Below are positions 37,414 through 45,734 of a stretch of 64,000 bases of DNA, piece after piece. The notes under the pieces were generated by a model. The model was not told the origin of the DNA, did not search any database, and saw nothing but the letters and a program-made list of their open reading frames with translations. The stretch lies in the NCBI RefSeq assembly GCF_965227735.1, contig NZ_OZ245776.1, forward strand, positions 4,216,001 to 4,280,000, read 5' to 3'. Made by a program: the position numbers and the translations under genes. Each line of letters opens with the position of its first letter. Position 1 is the first letter of the stretch. This DNA comes from Larkinella sp965227735 (GTDB lineage Bacteria; Bacteroidota; Bacteroidia; Cytophagales; Spirosomataceae).

Positions 37414-37776
37414 ATGGAAAAGTTAACTGCCAAAGAAGAAGAGATCATGCAGGTTTTGTGGAAAGTCGAGCAGTCCTTTGTAAAAGACATGCTGGCCTAT
37501 TTCACCGACCCGCCCCTGCATTACAACACCGTTTCAACCATTATCCGGAATCTGGAGGAAAAAGGGTATGTCGGCCATCAGGCGTATGGCAATACCCACG
37601 AATACTACCCGATTATCAGCAAGGAAGACTACCAGAACCGCTTTGTGCTGAAGAAAGTCGTGTCGGATTATTTCGATGATTCCTACAAAAACCTGGTGAG
37701 CTACTTTGCCAAAAAGGATAAAATTTCGGTAGACGAATTGAAAGAAATCATCACGATGATCGAGAAGGGGCAGTAG
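37414..37776 (+). CDS. BlaI/MecI/CopY family repressor
   Basis: The 120-residue protein has the penicillinase-repressor winged helix (residues about 1-75; LTAKEEEIMQVLWKVEQSFVKDMLAYF and TVSTIIRNLEEKGYVGH) and a C-terminal helical dimerisation part. BlaI represses its own operon until it is cleaved after the sensor BlaR1 is triggered. The partner blaR1-like gene starts 2 bp after its stop. Two dyads overlapping the promoter about 90 bp upstream are the likely operators, so autoregulation is probable. Confidence 0.92.
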   Translation: MEKLTAKEEEIMQVLWKVEQSFVKDMLAYFTDPPLHYNTVSTIIRNLEEKGYVGHQAYGNTHEYYPIISKEDYQNRFVLKKVVSDYFDDSYKNLVSYFAKKDKISVDELKEIITMIEKGQ

Positions 37777-37778
37777 CC

Positions 37779-39503
37779 ATGAGCCTGTTGATTTACCTCC
37801 TGCAAGCGGGTCTGATTCTGGCGGTGCTGACGCTCTGCTACCGGCTGTTGTTGCGCCGGGCCACCTGGTTTGGCCTCAACCGGTATTTGCTCGGGCTGAA
37901 CGTGGCGCTGGCGTTGGTGTTGCCGTTGGTCGAATTACCCGACTTCCGGCCCGCGCCCGTCCGGAATCTGGTGCAGCAAACCGTCCCGAACCTGCGGGTT
38001 CCGGACTGGAGAGTCCTGGACTGGTCGCGGCTTAAACCGTCCCAACCCGCGCCCCAGTTTCAAAAACCGCCCGCTCAGGTACCGGCTGTCGTTCCGGAAA
38101 TCCAGCCGGAAGAACCGACCATTACGGGACCAAAACTGGCGCTGTGGGTGTATCTGGCAGGGGTAATCTTTCTGGCCGGGCGGCTGCTGGTGCAACTTGT
38201 GTCGCTGGCGCGGCTGATTGCGCGCTCGGAGCGGTCGTGGGAAGGCGATGTCTGGCTGGTGGTCAACGCGGAGGTGGGGGCTCCTTTTTCCTTTTTTCGC
38301 TGGGTGATTCTCAATCCGGAACTGTATGAACAGGACGAATTCGACCAGATTCTGCTCCACGAACGGGTGCATTGCCGGCAGTGGCACAGCCTGGATATGC
38401 TGCTGGCCGAATGGCTGCGGGTTGTTTTCTGGTTCAATCCCTTTGCCTGGTGGCACCAGCGGCTCGTGCAGGAAAATCTGGAATACCTGGTCGACCGGGA
38501 AGTGCTGGACGAAGGCATCGAGAAGAAAAAATACCAGTATTACCTGCTGAAAGCCAGCCTCTCGGGCGAAACGCCGATTCCCGTCCGACCGGCGACCAAT
38601 TCGTTCAATCAGCCGCAACTCAAAAGCCGGATTTCGATGATGAACCGGCCCCGGTCGAACCGGGGGTGGCAAACCTACCTGCTTTTTAGCGTTAGCATTG
38701 TCCTCTCGTGTTCGGCCTTTACCACGCCCCAAACCGTTTCCCGGTACGTGGTCGACAACCGGTTTGGCGTATTCGGATTGATTACGGCGGTTACTTCGGT
38801 ACAGGATCTGGACGTGATGCAGGCGGTTTTTGCGGAACGGGGCATCACGATGCGGTATCAGGCCGATGTCAATCGCTCCGGCCAGATCGATCATATCTCG
38901 GTGGAAGTGAAAAATGGCAAACAGGTCGTCGCCCGGACACTCAATCAAATACCGCCCTTTGTGATCACGGCGATTCAGCCCGACCCGTCGAAGCCGTTTG
39001 TGGTGCAGACCACCCGGCGGGTGATCCAGTTGCCCGACACCTTGTTTTCGATTTGGGAACACGAAAAACCGGTGGTGGTGCTCAATGGCCGGGTACTGAA
39101 CCTGCGTCCGGGCCAGCCGTTTGGCTTTGGCTCCGTGTCCGACTACAAACGCACGGTGCTGACGGCGCAGGAAGCCATGGAGCGGTTTGGCAAAACCGGG
39201 CGCTACGGGGCCACGCTGATCGACGGAAAAATTCTGGATGCGGTTTTTTCGGCCAATCCGGAGGTGATGGCGATGGGCCGCCAGCTTCTGTACAAGAAAA
39301 CACTCTCGCCGGAACAACTTACCCAGTTTACGTTTCTGATCGACGGCAAGCGGGGTTCGTACCAGGCGTTTCGGGAACTGTCTGCCGACGACAAGATTTC
39401 GGTGGCGGTTTTCGACAAAGGATCGGCGGGTATGGTCAAGCCGATGTTCACGACCAAGGGCCTTGTGGTGGTTACAACCAAAAGCCAGTTGCTGGCGGAT
39501 TAA
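37779..39503 (+). CDS. BlaR1-like M56 family membrane metalloprotease
   Basis: The 574-residue protein has an N-terminal membrane domain with helices near residues 2-20, 35-55 and 120-145, and the zinc motif HERVH at 194-198 in LHERVHCRQWHSLDMLLAEW. A juxtamembrane segment SFNQPQLKSRISMMN and a further helix (about 294-312) follow, then a long periplasmic domain. That domain lacks a penicillin-binding serine motif, so this is not a classic beta-lactam sensor. It contains VVVLNGRVL and ATLIDGKIL patterns that resemble TonB-receptor plug strands. It probably cleaves BlaI on receipt of an unknown signal. Confidence 0.88.
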   Translation: MSLLIYLLQAGLILAVLTLCYRLLLRRATWFGLNRYLLGLNVALALVLPLVELPDFRPAPVRNLVQQTVPNLRVPDWRVLDWSRLKPSQPAPQFQKPPAQVPAVVPEIQPEEPTITGPKLALWVYLAGVIFLAGRLLVQLVSLARLIARSERSWEGDVWLVVNAEVGAPFSFFRWVILNPELYEQDEFDQILLHERVHCRQWHSLDMLLAEWLRVVFWFNPFAWWHQRLVQENLEYLVDREVLDEGIEKKKYQYYLLKASLSGETPIPVRPATNSFNQPQLKSRISMMNRPRSNRGWQTYLLFSVSIVLSCSAFTTPQTVSRYVVDNRFGVFGLITAVTSVQDLDVMQAVFAERGITMRYQADVNRSGQIDHISVEVKNGKQVVARTLNQIPPFVITAIQPDPSKPFVVQTTRRVIQLPDTLFSIWEHEKPVVVLNGRVLNLRPGQPFGFGSVSDYKRTVLTAQEAMERFGKTGRYGATLIDGKILDAVFSANPEVMAMGRQLLYKKTLSPEQLTQFTFLIDGKRGSYQAFRELSADDKISVAVFDKGSAGMVKPMFTTKGLVVVTTKSQLLAD

Positions 39504-39524
39504 TCGGTTTTTCTGAACCCGCGT

Positions 39525-40619
39525 ATGAAAACGAATGGTATTTTTCGGCAGCACCCGGAGCAGTTCAGCTTCGTCAATCAGTTCGGTCCCCGGTTTTTGA
39601 AAAACCGCATTCAGATGATGAACCAGGCATCCCAATCCGGTCGGTCGTGGCTGGTTTATCTTGTGTTGTTTACCGTTACGGGGCTGGTGACGACAATGGC
39701 TGCGGTGGAAAAGCCGAAAAAACCGTCGTTGGCGGTGGTAAAGAAAAAACCGACAGTGAAAGCGAAGCCCACACTCGTTTTTTCTGCGGTGGTTGACCAG
39801 GCTGATTCGCCCACGGAATCCGATTTGAAAATCGTTCCGAAACCGGTGGAGGAACTGGTCGAAAAATCCGTGGCGATTCCCGATTCAGCGCAGGTTTTTG
39901 ATGAAATACCGGTAGTCAATACGGAAAAACAAAGCCGATATGTTGTTCGGGAAGGGAAGTTGCTGTACTGGGTCATTACGCCCAAAATGTCTTTCAAAGA
40001 TCTTTCGGAATTGAAACAAACGATTGAAGAACAATCCCAGTTTACCTTCGATTTTACGCACCTCAAATTCGATCCGTTTCAGGTCTATATCAATGCCATT
40101 GGCGTCAAGGTTCATAAACCGAATGGTAGTTCCGGTTCAACATCCAATGGGGATGAGACTGGCGAACCGATCAAGTCGATTGGCGGCTATCTGGCCGAGA
40201 GCGGTTCGCTGGGAATGGGCATGGCCAGTTCTGGAATGCCGGATGTATTGTCCCAGGTCGTGAAAGAAGACGAAGCGTCTATTGCGGGCTTGGTGACCGA
40301 AAGCCGAATGGCGTATTTAATTCAGAAAAATCAGAAATTTATGGCGGGCAGCCGTTCGACCGTAAAAGGGGAGTGGCTACGCGCAAATCCGGGTCGAAGA
40401 AACGAGAATCTGGGCGTCTTTATCAATGCCAGTGGACAGCTTCAGCTTTATCATCCGGAAAGTGTTGCGGTGTTTATCGATGGACAGGCGGTGAGTGCCG
40501 ACCAGATAGCGATGTTTGATCCGAAGCAGCTTCATACGGTCATTATCAACGATGTTCGGGATGAATCCGCCGGACCGGGCCGGAAAAAGCGGTATGTTCA
40601 GCTTTTCCTCAGCCAATAG
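39525..40619 (+). CDS. BlaR1-like protein lacking the M56 protease domain (copy 1)
   Basis: The 364-residue protein begins with a cytoplasmic stretch holding FVNQFGPRFLKNRIQMMNQ, clearly like the SFNQPQLKSRISMMN segment that follows the protease domain in the upstream BlaR1 protein. A single hydrophobic segment (about residues 43-62) and a Lys/Pro-rich linker come next, then a periplasmic domain with VAVFIDGQAV and RYVQLFLS near the end. No HExxH motif exists. It starts 22 bp after blaR1, so it is probably in the same operon. It may sense or compete for the same signal. I do not know an experimentally studied homologue. Confidence 0.72.
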   Translation: MKTNGIFRQHPEQFSFVNQFGPRFLKNRIQMMNQASQSGRSWLVYLVLFTVTGLVTTMAAVEKPKKPSLAVVKKKPTVKAKPTLVFSAVVDQADSPTESDLKIVPKPVEELVEKSVAIPDSAQVFDEIPVVNTEKQSRYVVREGKLLYWVITPKMSFKDLSELKQTIEEQSQFTFDFTHLKFDPFQVYINAIGVKVHKPNGSSGSTSNGDETGEPIKSIGGYLAESGSLGMGMASSGMPDVLSQVVKEDEASIAGLVTESRMAYLIQKNQKFMAGSRSTVKGEWLRANPGRRNENLGVFINASGQLQLYHPESVAVFIDGQAVSADQIAMFDPKQLHTVIINDVRDESAGPGRKKRYVQLFLSQ

Positions 40620-40624
40620 TGTTT

Positions 40625-40709
40625 GATGGGAACGCGGATTTAACGGATGAAACGGATCAAAAATTTAATCTGTGAAATCCGTTCGATCCGCCCAATTCGT
40701 GTTCCCATC
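40625..40709. repeat. imperfect palindrome of the GATGGGAACGCGGATT type
   Basis: Arms near 40625-40661 and 40673-40709 are complementary with several mismatches and contain repeated ACGGAT/ATCCG units. It begins 6 bp after the preceding stop and lies upstream of the M16 protease gene. A degenerate -33/-7 pair (TTCG 40696-40699, TAAGTTTA 40719-40726, 19-nt spacing) sits at its right end and could start transcription. Confidence 0.7.
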
Positions 40710-40737
40710 TATACAACGTAAGTTTACTTCCCTGAAA

Positions 40738-43683
40738 ATGAAACAATTTCTGTTATCGCTGAGCCTGTTGCTGGTAATTGTGCCGTCAACAATGGGCCAG
40801 AAAACCGGCGCGGCTACCGAATGGAAAACCGCCACCAGCAACGGCTATACGTATCGCTACGTCACCAACGACCCGATGCAAACCCGGTTTTATACCCTCA
40901 AAAACCAACTGACGGTTATTCTGAGTGTCAATAAAAAAGAACCGCGCATCTTCTCGTTCATGCCGACGCGGGCCGGTTCTAACACCGATCCGCGCAGCAA
41001 TACCGGGCTGGCGCATTACCTCGAACACATGCTGTTCAAAGGCACCGATCGCTACGGCAGTCTGGACTGGGCGAAGGAAAAACCGCTGCTCGATCAGATT
41101 GATGCGCTGTATGAACGTTACAACCAAACGACGGACACCGTTCAGCGGAAAGCCATTTACCGGGAAATTGACCAGAAATCGGGTGAGGCTGCGAAGTTTG
41201 CCATTGCCAATGAGTACGATAAAATGATTGCCAACATGGGGGGGCAGAATTCCAATGCGTTCACCAGTTATGAAGTCACCTGCTACCTCGAAGACATTCC
41301 TGCCAACGCCATCGACCGCTACCTGACGTTGCAGGCCGAGCGGTTCCGCAATCCGGTCCTGCGCATTTTTCACACCGAGCTGGAAGCGGTGTACGAAGAA
41401 AAAAACCGGAGTCTGGACAACGATCCCTGGAAAGTGGAAGAAACCCTGATGGCAGCTTTGTTTCCGGTTCATAACTACGGGCAGCAAACCACCATCGGAA
41501 CCGTCGAACACCTCAAAAATCCGTCGCTGCTCGAAATTCGGAAATATTTCAATACCTACTACGTACCGAACAACATGGCCATCATCATGGCGGGGGATCT
41601 GAACCCGGATGAGGTCATCAAAAAAATTGACGAGAAATTCAGCTACTGGCAACCGAAAGCGGTAACGCTTTACAATCCGGCGCCCGAAGCCCCGCTGACC
41701 CGGATTCAAACCCGGGAAGTGTTTGGCCCCACACCCGACAACGTCCGGATTGGCTACCGGCTGCCCGGTGTGCTCGACGTGCGGTCATCGCTGCTGGCGA
41801 CGCTGGCCGACGAGGTGATGTCGAACTCGGCGGCTGGTCTGATCGACCTCAACCTCAACAAACAACAAAAGATTCTGGGCGGTGGCTCGACCATCGAAAA
41901 ACTGAAGGATTATTCCATCTGGACGATGTCGGGCCGACCCAAAAAAGAGCAGACGCTGGAAGAAGTAAAAGACTTGCTGATTGGGCAGGTGGAGAAACTG
42001 AAGCGGGGCGAGTTCGGTGAGAAAATCCTGCGGGCCATCGTCAACAACTACAAACTGAACGCCATCCGGGGTCTGGAAAACAACTACAGCCGGGTGGCTC
42101 CGATGCTGGATGCGTTCGTGAATGACAAAGGCGAAAGCTGGGTCGACTACACGCGTCGCCTGGACGAGATGAGCAAAATCACGAAAAAAGACGTGGTGGC
42201 CTTTGCCAATCAGTGGTTTAAAGACAATTACGTGGTGGTTTACAAACGGAAAGGCGAGGACAAGAGCATTCAGAAAGTAGAAAAACCGGCCATTACGCCC
42301 GTTGCTACCAATACCGACAAGCAATCACCGTTTCTGCAAACCGTCAACGACCTGCCGATGGCCCCGATCAAACCGGTGTGGCTCGATTACAAGAAAGATG
42401 TGAAACGCGGCAAAGCCGGAATGGCGGACGTGCTGTATGCCGCCAATGTGGAAAACGAGATTTTCCGGCTGGGCTACCGGCTGAAAATAGGGACCTACCA
42501 CAGCAAACTGCTGGGCCTGGCGACGCAATACCTGGCTTTTCTGAGCACGGACAAGCTGAGCGCCGAACAGGTGAGTACCGAGTTTTACAGCCTGGCCTGT
42601 AGCTACTCCATTCAGCCCGGCAACGAATACACCACCATCCGGTTGAGTGGCTTGCAGGAAAATTTTGAGCCGGCCGTGAAACTGCTCGAAACGCTGCTGA
42701 GAACCTGTAAACCCAATGAAAAAGCCCTGGAAGAACTCAAAGGACGGGTGTTGAAACAACGCTCCGACGCCAAACTGAGCAAAGAGACGATCATGCAGGG
42801 GTTGATGCAATACGCGCAGTATGGCCCTCAAAATCCGTTCAACAACCAGTTGACCAACGACGAACTGCAAAAAGTGACGGCTGCGGACTTGGTTGCGTTC
42901 CTGCATAATCTGGTCAATTTGCCGCATCAGATCATCTACTACGGGCCGAAACCGCTGGCGGTTTTTGAAAAACAGATCGTAACCCTGCACAAACTGCCCG
43001 CGACGTTTGCCGCCGTTCCCACGAAGCGGGCTTTTAGGCAGGTTGCGCAGAATGAAAACCAGGTTTTGTTTGCGGATTACGATATGGTGCAGTCCGAAAT
43101 CTCGTGGGTGCGCAACACCCGGGCCTATGATCCGGCCCAAACCCCGGTGGTCGAGTTTTTCAACAACTATTTTGGGGGCGGCATGGCCTCGGTGGTGTTC
43201 CAGACGCTCCGCGAATCGAAAGCGCTGGCCTATTCGACGTATGCGTATTATGACACACCCGCCAAGAAAGACGAGCAGTATACGCTCATCGGTTACATCG
43301 GTAGCCAGGCCGACAAACTGCCCGAAGCCGTTGCGGGGATGAATGAGTTGCTGAATGCCCTGCCCGAATCGCCGGTGGCGTTGGATGCGGCCCGGAAAGG
43401 GATGAAAAAAGGCTATGAAACCGAGCGGGTTTTGCAGGACGCCGTGATTTACAGTTATCTGGCCGCCGAAGAAAAAGGTCTGGACTATGACGAACGCCAG
43501 AAAATTTACGACGCCCTCGACCAGTTGAGCTATACTGATCTGAAGAAATTCAGTGATGAGCATTTAGCCAACAAACCGTATACCTATTGCATTGTGGCCT
43601 CGGAAAAACGGGTAAACGCCGATCAGTTGAGACAATATGGCAACGTAAAAAAGGTGTCGCTGGAGGAGATTTTCGGGTATTAA
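40738..43683 (+). CDS. secreted M16 family (pitrilysin-like) metalloprotease
   Basis: A signal peptide (MKQFLLSLSLLLVIVPSTMGQ) precedes two M16 halves. The inverted zinc motif HYLEH lies at residues 93-97, and the third ligand is a Glu in ELEAVYEEKNRS near 214-221. The gap between them is longer than the usual 75 or so residues because of a charged helical insertion (YERYNQTTDTVQRKAIYREIDQ region). The C-terminal half has the inactive-domain features. The length of about 981 residues fits two-domain periplasmic M16 proteases, which degrade peptides. The ATG at 40738 is chosen because upstream codons come from the palindromic element. Confidence 0.9.
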   Translation: MKQFLLSLSLLLVIVPSTMGQKTGAATEWKTATSNGYTYRYVTNDPMQTRFYTLKNQLTVILSVNKKEPRIFSFMPTRAGSNTDPRSNTGLAHYLEHMLFKGTDRYGSLDWAKEKPLLDQIDALYERYNQTTDTVQRKAIYREIDQKSGEAAKFAIANEYDKMIANMGGQNSNAFTSYEVTCYLEDIPANAIDRYLTLQAERFRNPVLRIFHTELEAVYEEKNRSLDNDPWKVEETLMAALFPVHNYGQQTTIGTVEHLKNPSLLEIRKYFNTYYVPNNMAIIMAGDLNPDEVIKKIDEKFSYWQPKAVTLYNPAPEAPLTRIQTREVFGPTPDNVRIGYRLPGVLDVRSSLLATLADEVMSNSAAGLIDLNLNKQQKILGGGSTIEKLKDYSIWTMSGRPKKEQTLEEVKDLLIGQVEKLKRGEFGEKILRAIVNNYKLNAIRGLENNYSRVAPMLDAFVNDKGESWVDYTRRLDEMSKITKKDVVAFANQWFKDNYVVVYKRKGEDKSIQKVEKPAITPVATNTDKQSPFLQTVNDLPMAPIKPVWLDYKKDVKRGKAGMADVLYAANVENEIFRLGYRLKIGTYHSKLLGLATQYLAFLSTDKLSAEQVSTEFYSLACSYSIQPGNEYTTIRLSGLQENFEPAVKLLETLLRTCKPNEKALEELKGRVLKQRSDAKLSKETIMQGLMQYAQYGPQNPFNNQLTNDELQKVTAADLVAFLHNLVNLPHQIIYYGPKPLAVFEKQIVTLHKLPATFAAVPTKRAFRQVAQNENQVLFADYDMVQSEISWVRNTRAYDPAQTPVVEFFNNYFGGGMASVVFQTLRESKALAYSTYAYYDTPAKKDEQYTLIGYIGSQADKLPEAVAGMNELLNALPESPVALDAARKGMKKGYETERVLQDAVIYSYLAAEEKGLDYDERQKIYDALDQLSYTDLKKFSDEHLANKPYTYCIVASEKRVNADQLRQYGNVKKVSLEEIFGY

Positions 43684-43702
43684 ACCCCGCGTTGTTCATC
43701 TA

Positions 43703-43949
43703 CCCCGGTTAATTGATTTAAACGAAATAAACGCCGGATTCATGTTTGGCTGATCAGCCCATAGCTTTAGCTGTGGGTATAGCGAAAATTCTGCCTGGTA
43801 CCAAAACCGTTTTAACGGTTTTATCGGCCAGCAAACCGTTAAAACGGTTCCGTGACGATTCGGTTTCGTTTCAACTTCCCACAGCTAAAGCTGTGGGCTG
43901 ATAAACATTCAATCCGGCGGTTATTTTGTTTAAATCAATCAACCAGGGG
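43703..43949. repeat. large nested palindrome of about 247 bp
   Basis: The outermost arms (about 43703-43752 and 43903-43949) share CCGG...TTGATTTAAAC...GCCGGATT complementarity. Next come 25-bp arms with one mismatch (43753-43777, 43878-43902) that contain AGCTTTAGCTGTGGG and are each partly palindromic. In the centre are two AAACCGTT(TT/AA)AACGGTT palindromes (43804-43821 and 43833-43849). It fills most of the 365-bp gap between the M16 gene and the next gene. It looks like a composite of several palindromic units or a non-autonomous mobile element. Confidence 0.85.
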
Positions 43950-44000
43950 AAGGTTAAAGAACGTTTTTTTTTGAAACCGAATTAGGGAATTCAGGGCTAT

Positions 44001-44032
44001 TTTGACTAACTTTATCAATGTGCGTATCTTTC
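44001..44032 (+). promoter_or_regulatory. promoter of the second protease-less BlaR1-like gene
   Basis: TTTG at 44001-44004 and TATCTTTC at 44025-44032 are separated by 20 nt, one mismatch from the Bacteroidota consensus. The -7 box ends 16 bp upstream of the start codon. No BlaI-type dyad is seen here. Confidence 0.6.
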
Positions 44033-44048
44033 TGGCAAAGAGCTGATC

Positions 44049-45023
44049 ATGAAGCACAAAGGCCCCTATCGCTACCGGTTCACGAACCACTTTGAATACG
44101 CCGGGTTGAAAAACCGGATTCAGATGATGAACCAGGCCCGTTCGGATGAAGCCTGGTGGCGGTATATGCTCCTTTGGATCGCGACGGTTCTGATGGTGAT
44201 GGCGTGTCAGAGCGAGCAGACCACCAGCGAAGTGAGCGTAACCCATCGCCCCGATTTTCCGTTGATCAACCCGACCCGCATTCTGGTGACCAAACTGGAA
44301 GACGGTCCGCTCTGGGGCCGGTCATTGACATACTACCAACGGAAAAACAAGCTCAAAACCGCAACTGTTCTCCAATTCAACGCCCCGTTTATTATCAACC
44401 TGAAAGACAGCGTTCTGACGCTGGCAGAAAACTACAAAGCCCAGGCGCTGGTATACATCAACGGCCAACCGGTATCGGCGGCCCTGCTGGCGAAGCTGAA
44501 AATTGACTACGTCGAGGAGCTTTTCGTTCTGCACCAGTTTGACGGCATCGACAATCCGGATCCCAATCCGTATCGTATATTGATTCAAATCAGCAAGCAA
44601 TCCATTCCGATGGGGCCGGAGCGGCAGCAGTTGGTCGCGATGCTGAAGGCTGCGGGGATGTCGGATCATCCGCTGGGCGTTACGCACACGTATACGATGA
44701 ATAAACTGCTGGAAGCCACCTTTTTTGGCTATAAAGACGTATTTGTGAAACGGACGAAAAACCAGCACCTGAAAATTCAGGAGGAGTTTATCAACGACAT
44801 CGACGTCTTCATCAACGGCATTCCGGTTGATCCGAAAGAGGTGGAAACCGTGCATGTCCGCGAAGTAGACCGGCTTTATACCCACGAACGGCCCTTTACG
44901 AACTGGATGCGGACTGAAAAACGCCAAAGCCGGTATGCACTTCTTATCAAAACCGCGCCCAAACGGGCCAAACGCGACAGCAGTTATTACGTTTTCAGCC
45001 CGTTTTATTCTGGTGACTTTTAA
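44049..45023 (+). CDS. BlaR1-like protein lacking the M56 protease domain (copy 2)
   Basis: The protein (324 residues) starts with RFTNHFEYAGLKNRIQMMNQ, the same module as in the 39525 gene and the BlaR1 protein. A hydrophobic segment (about residues 41-56) follows, ending in VMACQSEQ, which looks like a lipobox placed after an unusually long N-region. The outer domain has two similar units, ALVYINGQPV...EELFVLHQF...YRILIQIS and VFINGIPVD...DRLYTH...RYALLIKT, with the strand pattern of a TonB-receptor plug core. No protease motif is present. It has its own promoter. Role unknown. Confidence 0.7.
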   Translation: MKHKGPYRYRFTNHFEYAGLKNRIQMMNQARSDEAWWRYMLLWIATVLMVMACQSEQTTSEVSVTHRPDFPLINPTRILVTKLEDGPLWGRSLTYYQRKNKLKTATVLQFNAPFIINLKDSVLTLAENYKAQALVYINGQPVSAALLAKLKIDYVEELFVLHQFDGIDNPDPNPYRILIQISKQSIPMGPERQQLVAMLKAAGMSDHPLGVTHTYTMNKLLEATFFGYKDVFVKRTKNQHLKIQEEFINDIDVFINGIPVDPKEVETVHVREVDRLYTHERPFTNWMRTEKRQSRYALLIKTAPKRAKRDSSYYVFSPFYSGDF

Positions 45024-45732
45024 CGTTTTACGCTCCTGCGTGACGCTATTGTTTCTTTCTCTCCTTCTGGCCTGCGCCCAACCCGGTGCCGAAGACGACC
45101 TTATGACAACCAAGCCCGGCGCGTCGACTGACGCCAACTACCTCGCCCTCGGCGATTCCTACACCATTGGCGAGAGCGTTCCGGAAGCCGACCGCTGGAG
45201 CGTCTTGCTGGCCGGTTTGCTGCGAAGAGACGGTTTAACAATCACCGACCCCGACATCATCGCCCGGACGGGCTGGACTACCAGCGAATTGAGCGATGCG
45301 ATCAGACAGAGCGGAAACCAGAAAACGTACCAACTGGTGTCGTTCCTGATTGGGGTCAACAACCAATACCGGGGGCAGGACGTCGAGCGATACCGCACGG
45401 AATTTCGGGCTTTGCTGCAAACCGCTACTCGCTTTGCCGGAGGAAAACCGGGGCGGGTTTTTGTGCTATCCATTCCTGATTGGGGCGTAACGCCCTATGC
45501 CGCCGGGTCGGGTCGGGACCGAATGCAGATTGCGAAAGAAATTGACGCCTTCAATGCCGTGGCGCTGGATGAATGCAAAAAAGCCGGTATCGTGTACGTC
45601 GATATTACACCAACGTCGCGCATGGCGGCCGGTGATTCGTCGCAAATTGCCGAAGACGGGTTGCATTTTTCGGGGAAACAATACCGCCAGTGGGCCGAAA
45701 AAGCCCTGTCGGTGGTGAAGAAATTGCTGTAA
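45013..45732 (+). CDS. SGNH/GDSL hydrolase lipoprotein
   Basis: The SGNH blocks are visible: LALGDSYTIGE (block I, nucleophile Ser), SFLIGVNNQYRG (block III, Asn) and DGLHFSGKQY (block V, Asp and His). A lipobox LLLACAQ follows a short hydrophobic stretch, so it is likely an outer-envelope lipoprotein that hydrolyses an ester, acyl or acetyl group. I take the GTG at 45013 as the start (overlapping the previous stop by 11 bp) because it gives a normal lipoprotein signal with an Arg; a GTG at 45040 or an ATG at 44935 are alternatives, and the internal ATG at 45103 would lose the signal. Confidence 0.82.
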   Translation: MTFNVLRSCVTLLFLSLLLACAQPGAEDDLMTTKPGASTDANYLALGDSYTIGESVPEADRWSVLLAGLLRRDGLTITDPDIIARTGWTTSELSDAIRQSGNQKTYQLVSFLIGVNNQYRGQDVERYRTEFRALLQTATRFAGGKPGRVFVLSIPDWGVTPYAAGSGRDRMQIAKEIDAFNAVALDECKKAGIVYVDITPTSRMAAGDSSQIAEDGLHFSGKQYRQWAEKALSVVKKLL

Positions 45733-45734
45733 GT

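Noticed and set aside
37935..39635. Long minus-strand open frame of 566 codons opposite blaR1
   Set aside because: It is rich in His, Arg, Pro and Gln, has no domain, and mirrors the third-codon GC bias of the real gene on the plus strand; blaR1 has clear motifs.
42325..43563. Minus-strand open frame of 412 codons opposite the M16 protease
   Set aside because: It has no recognisable domain and the plus-strand frame has the protease signature.
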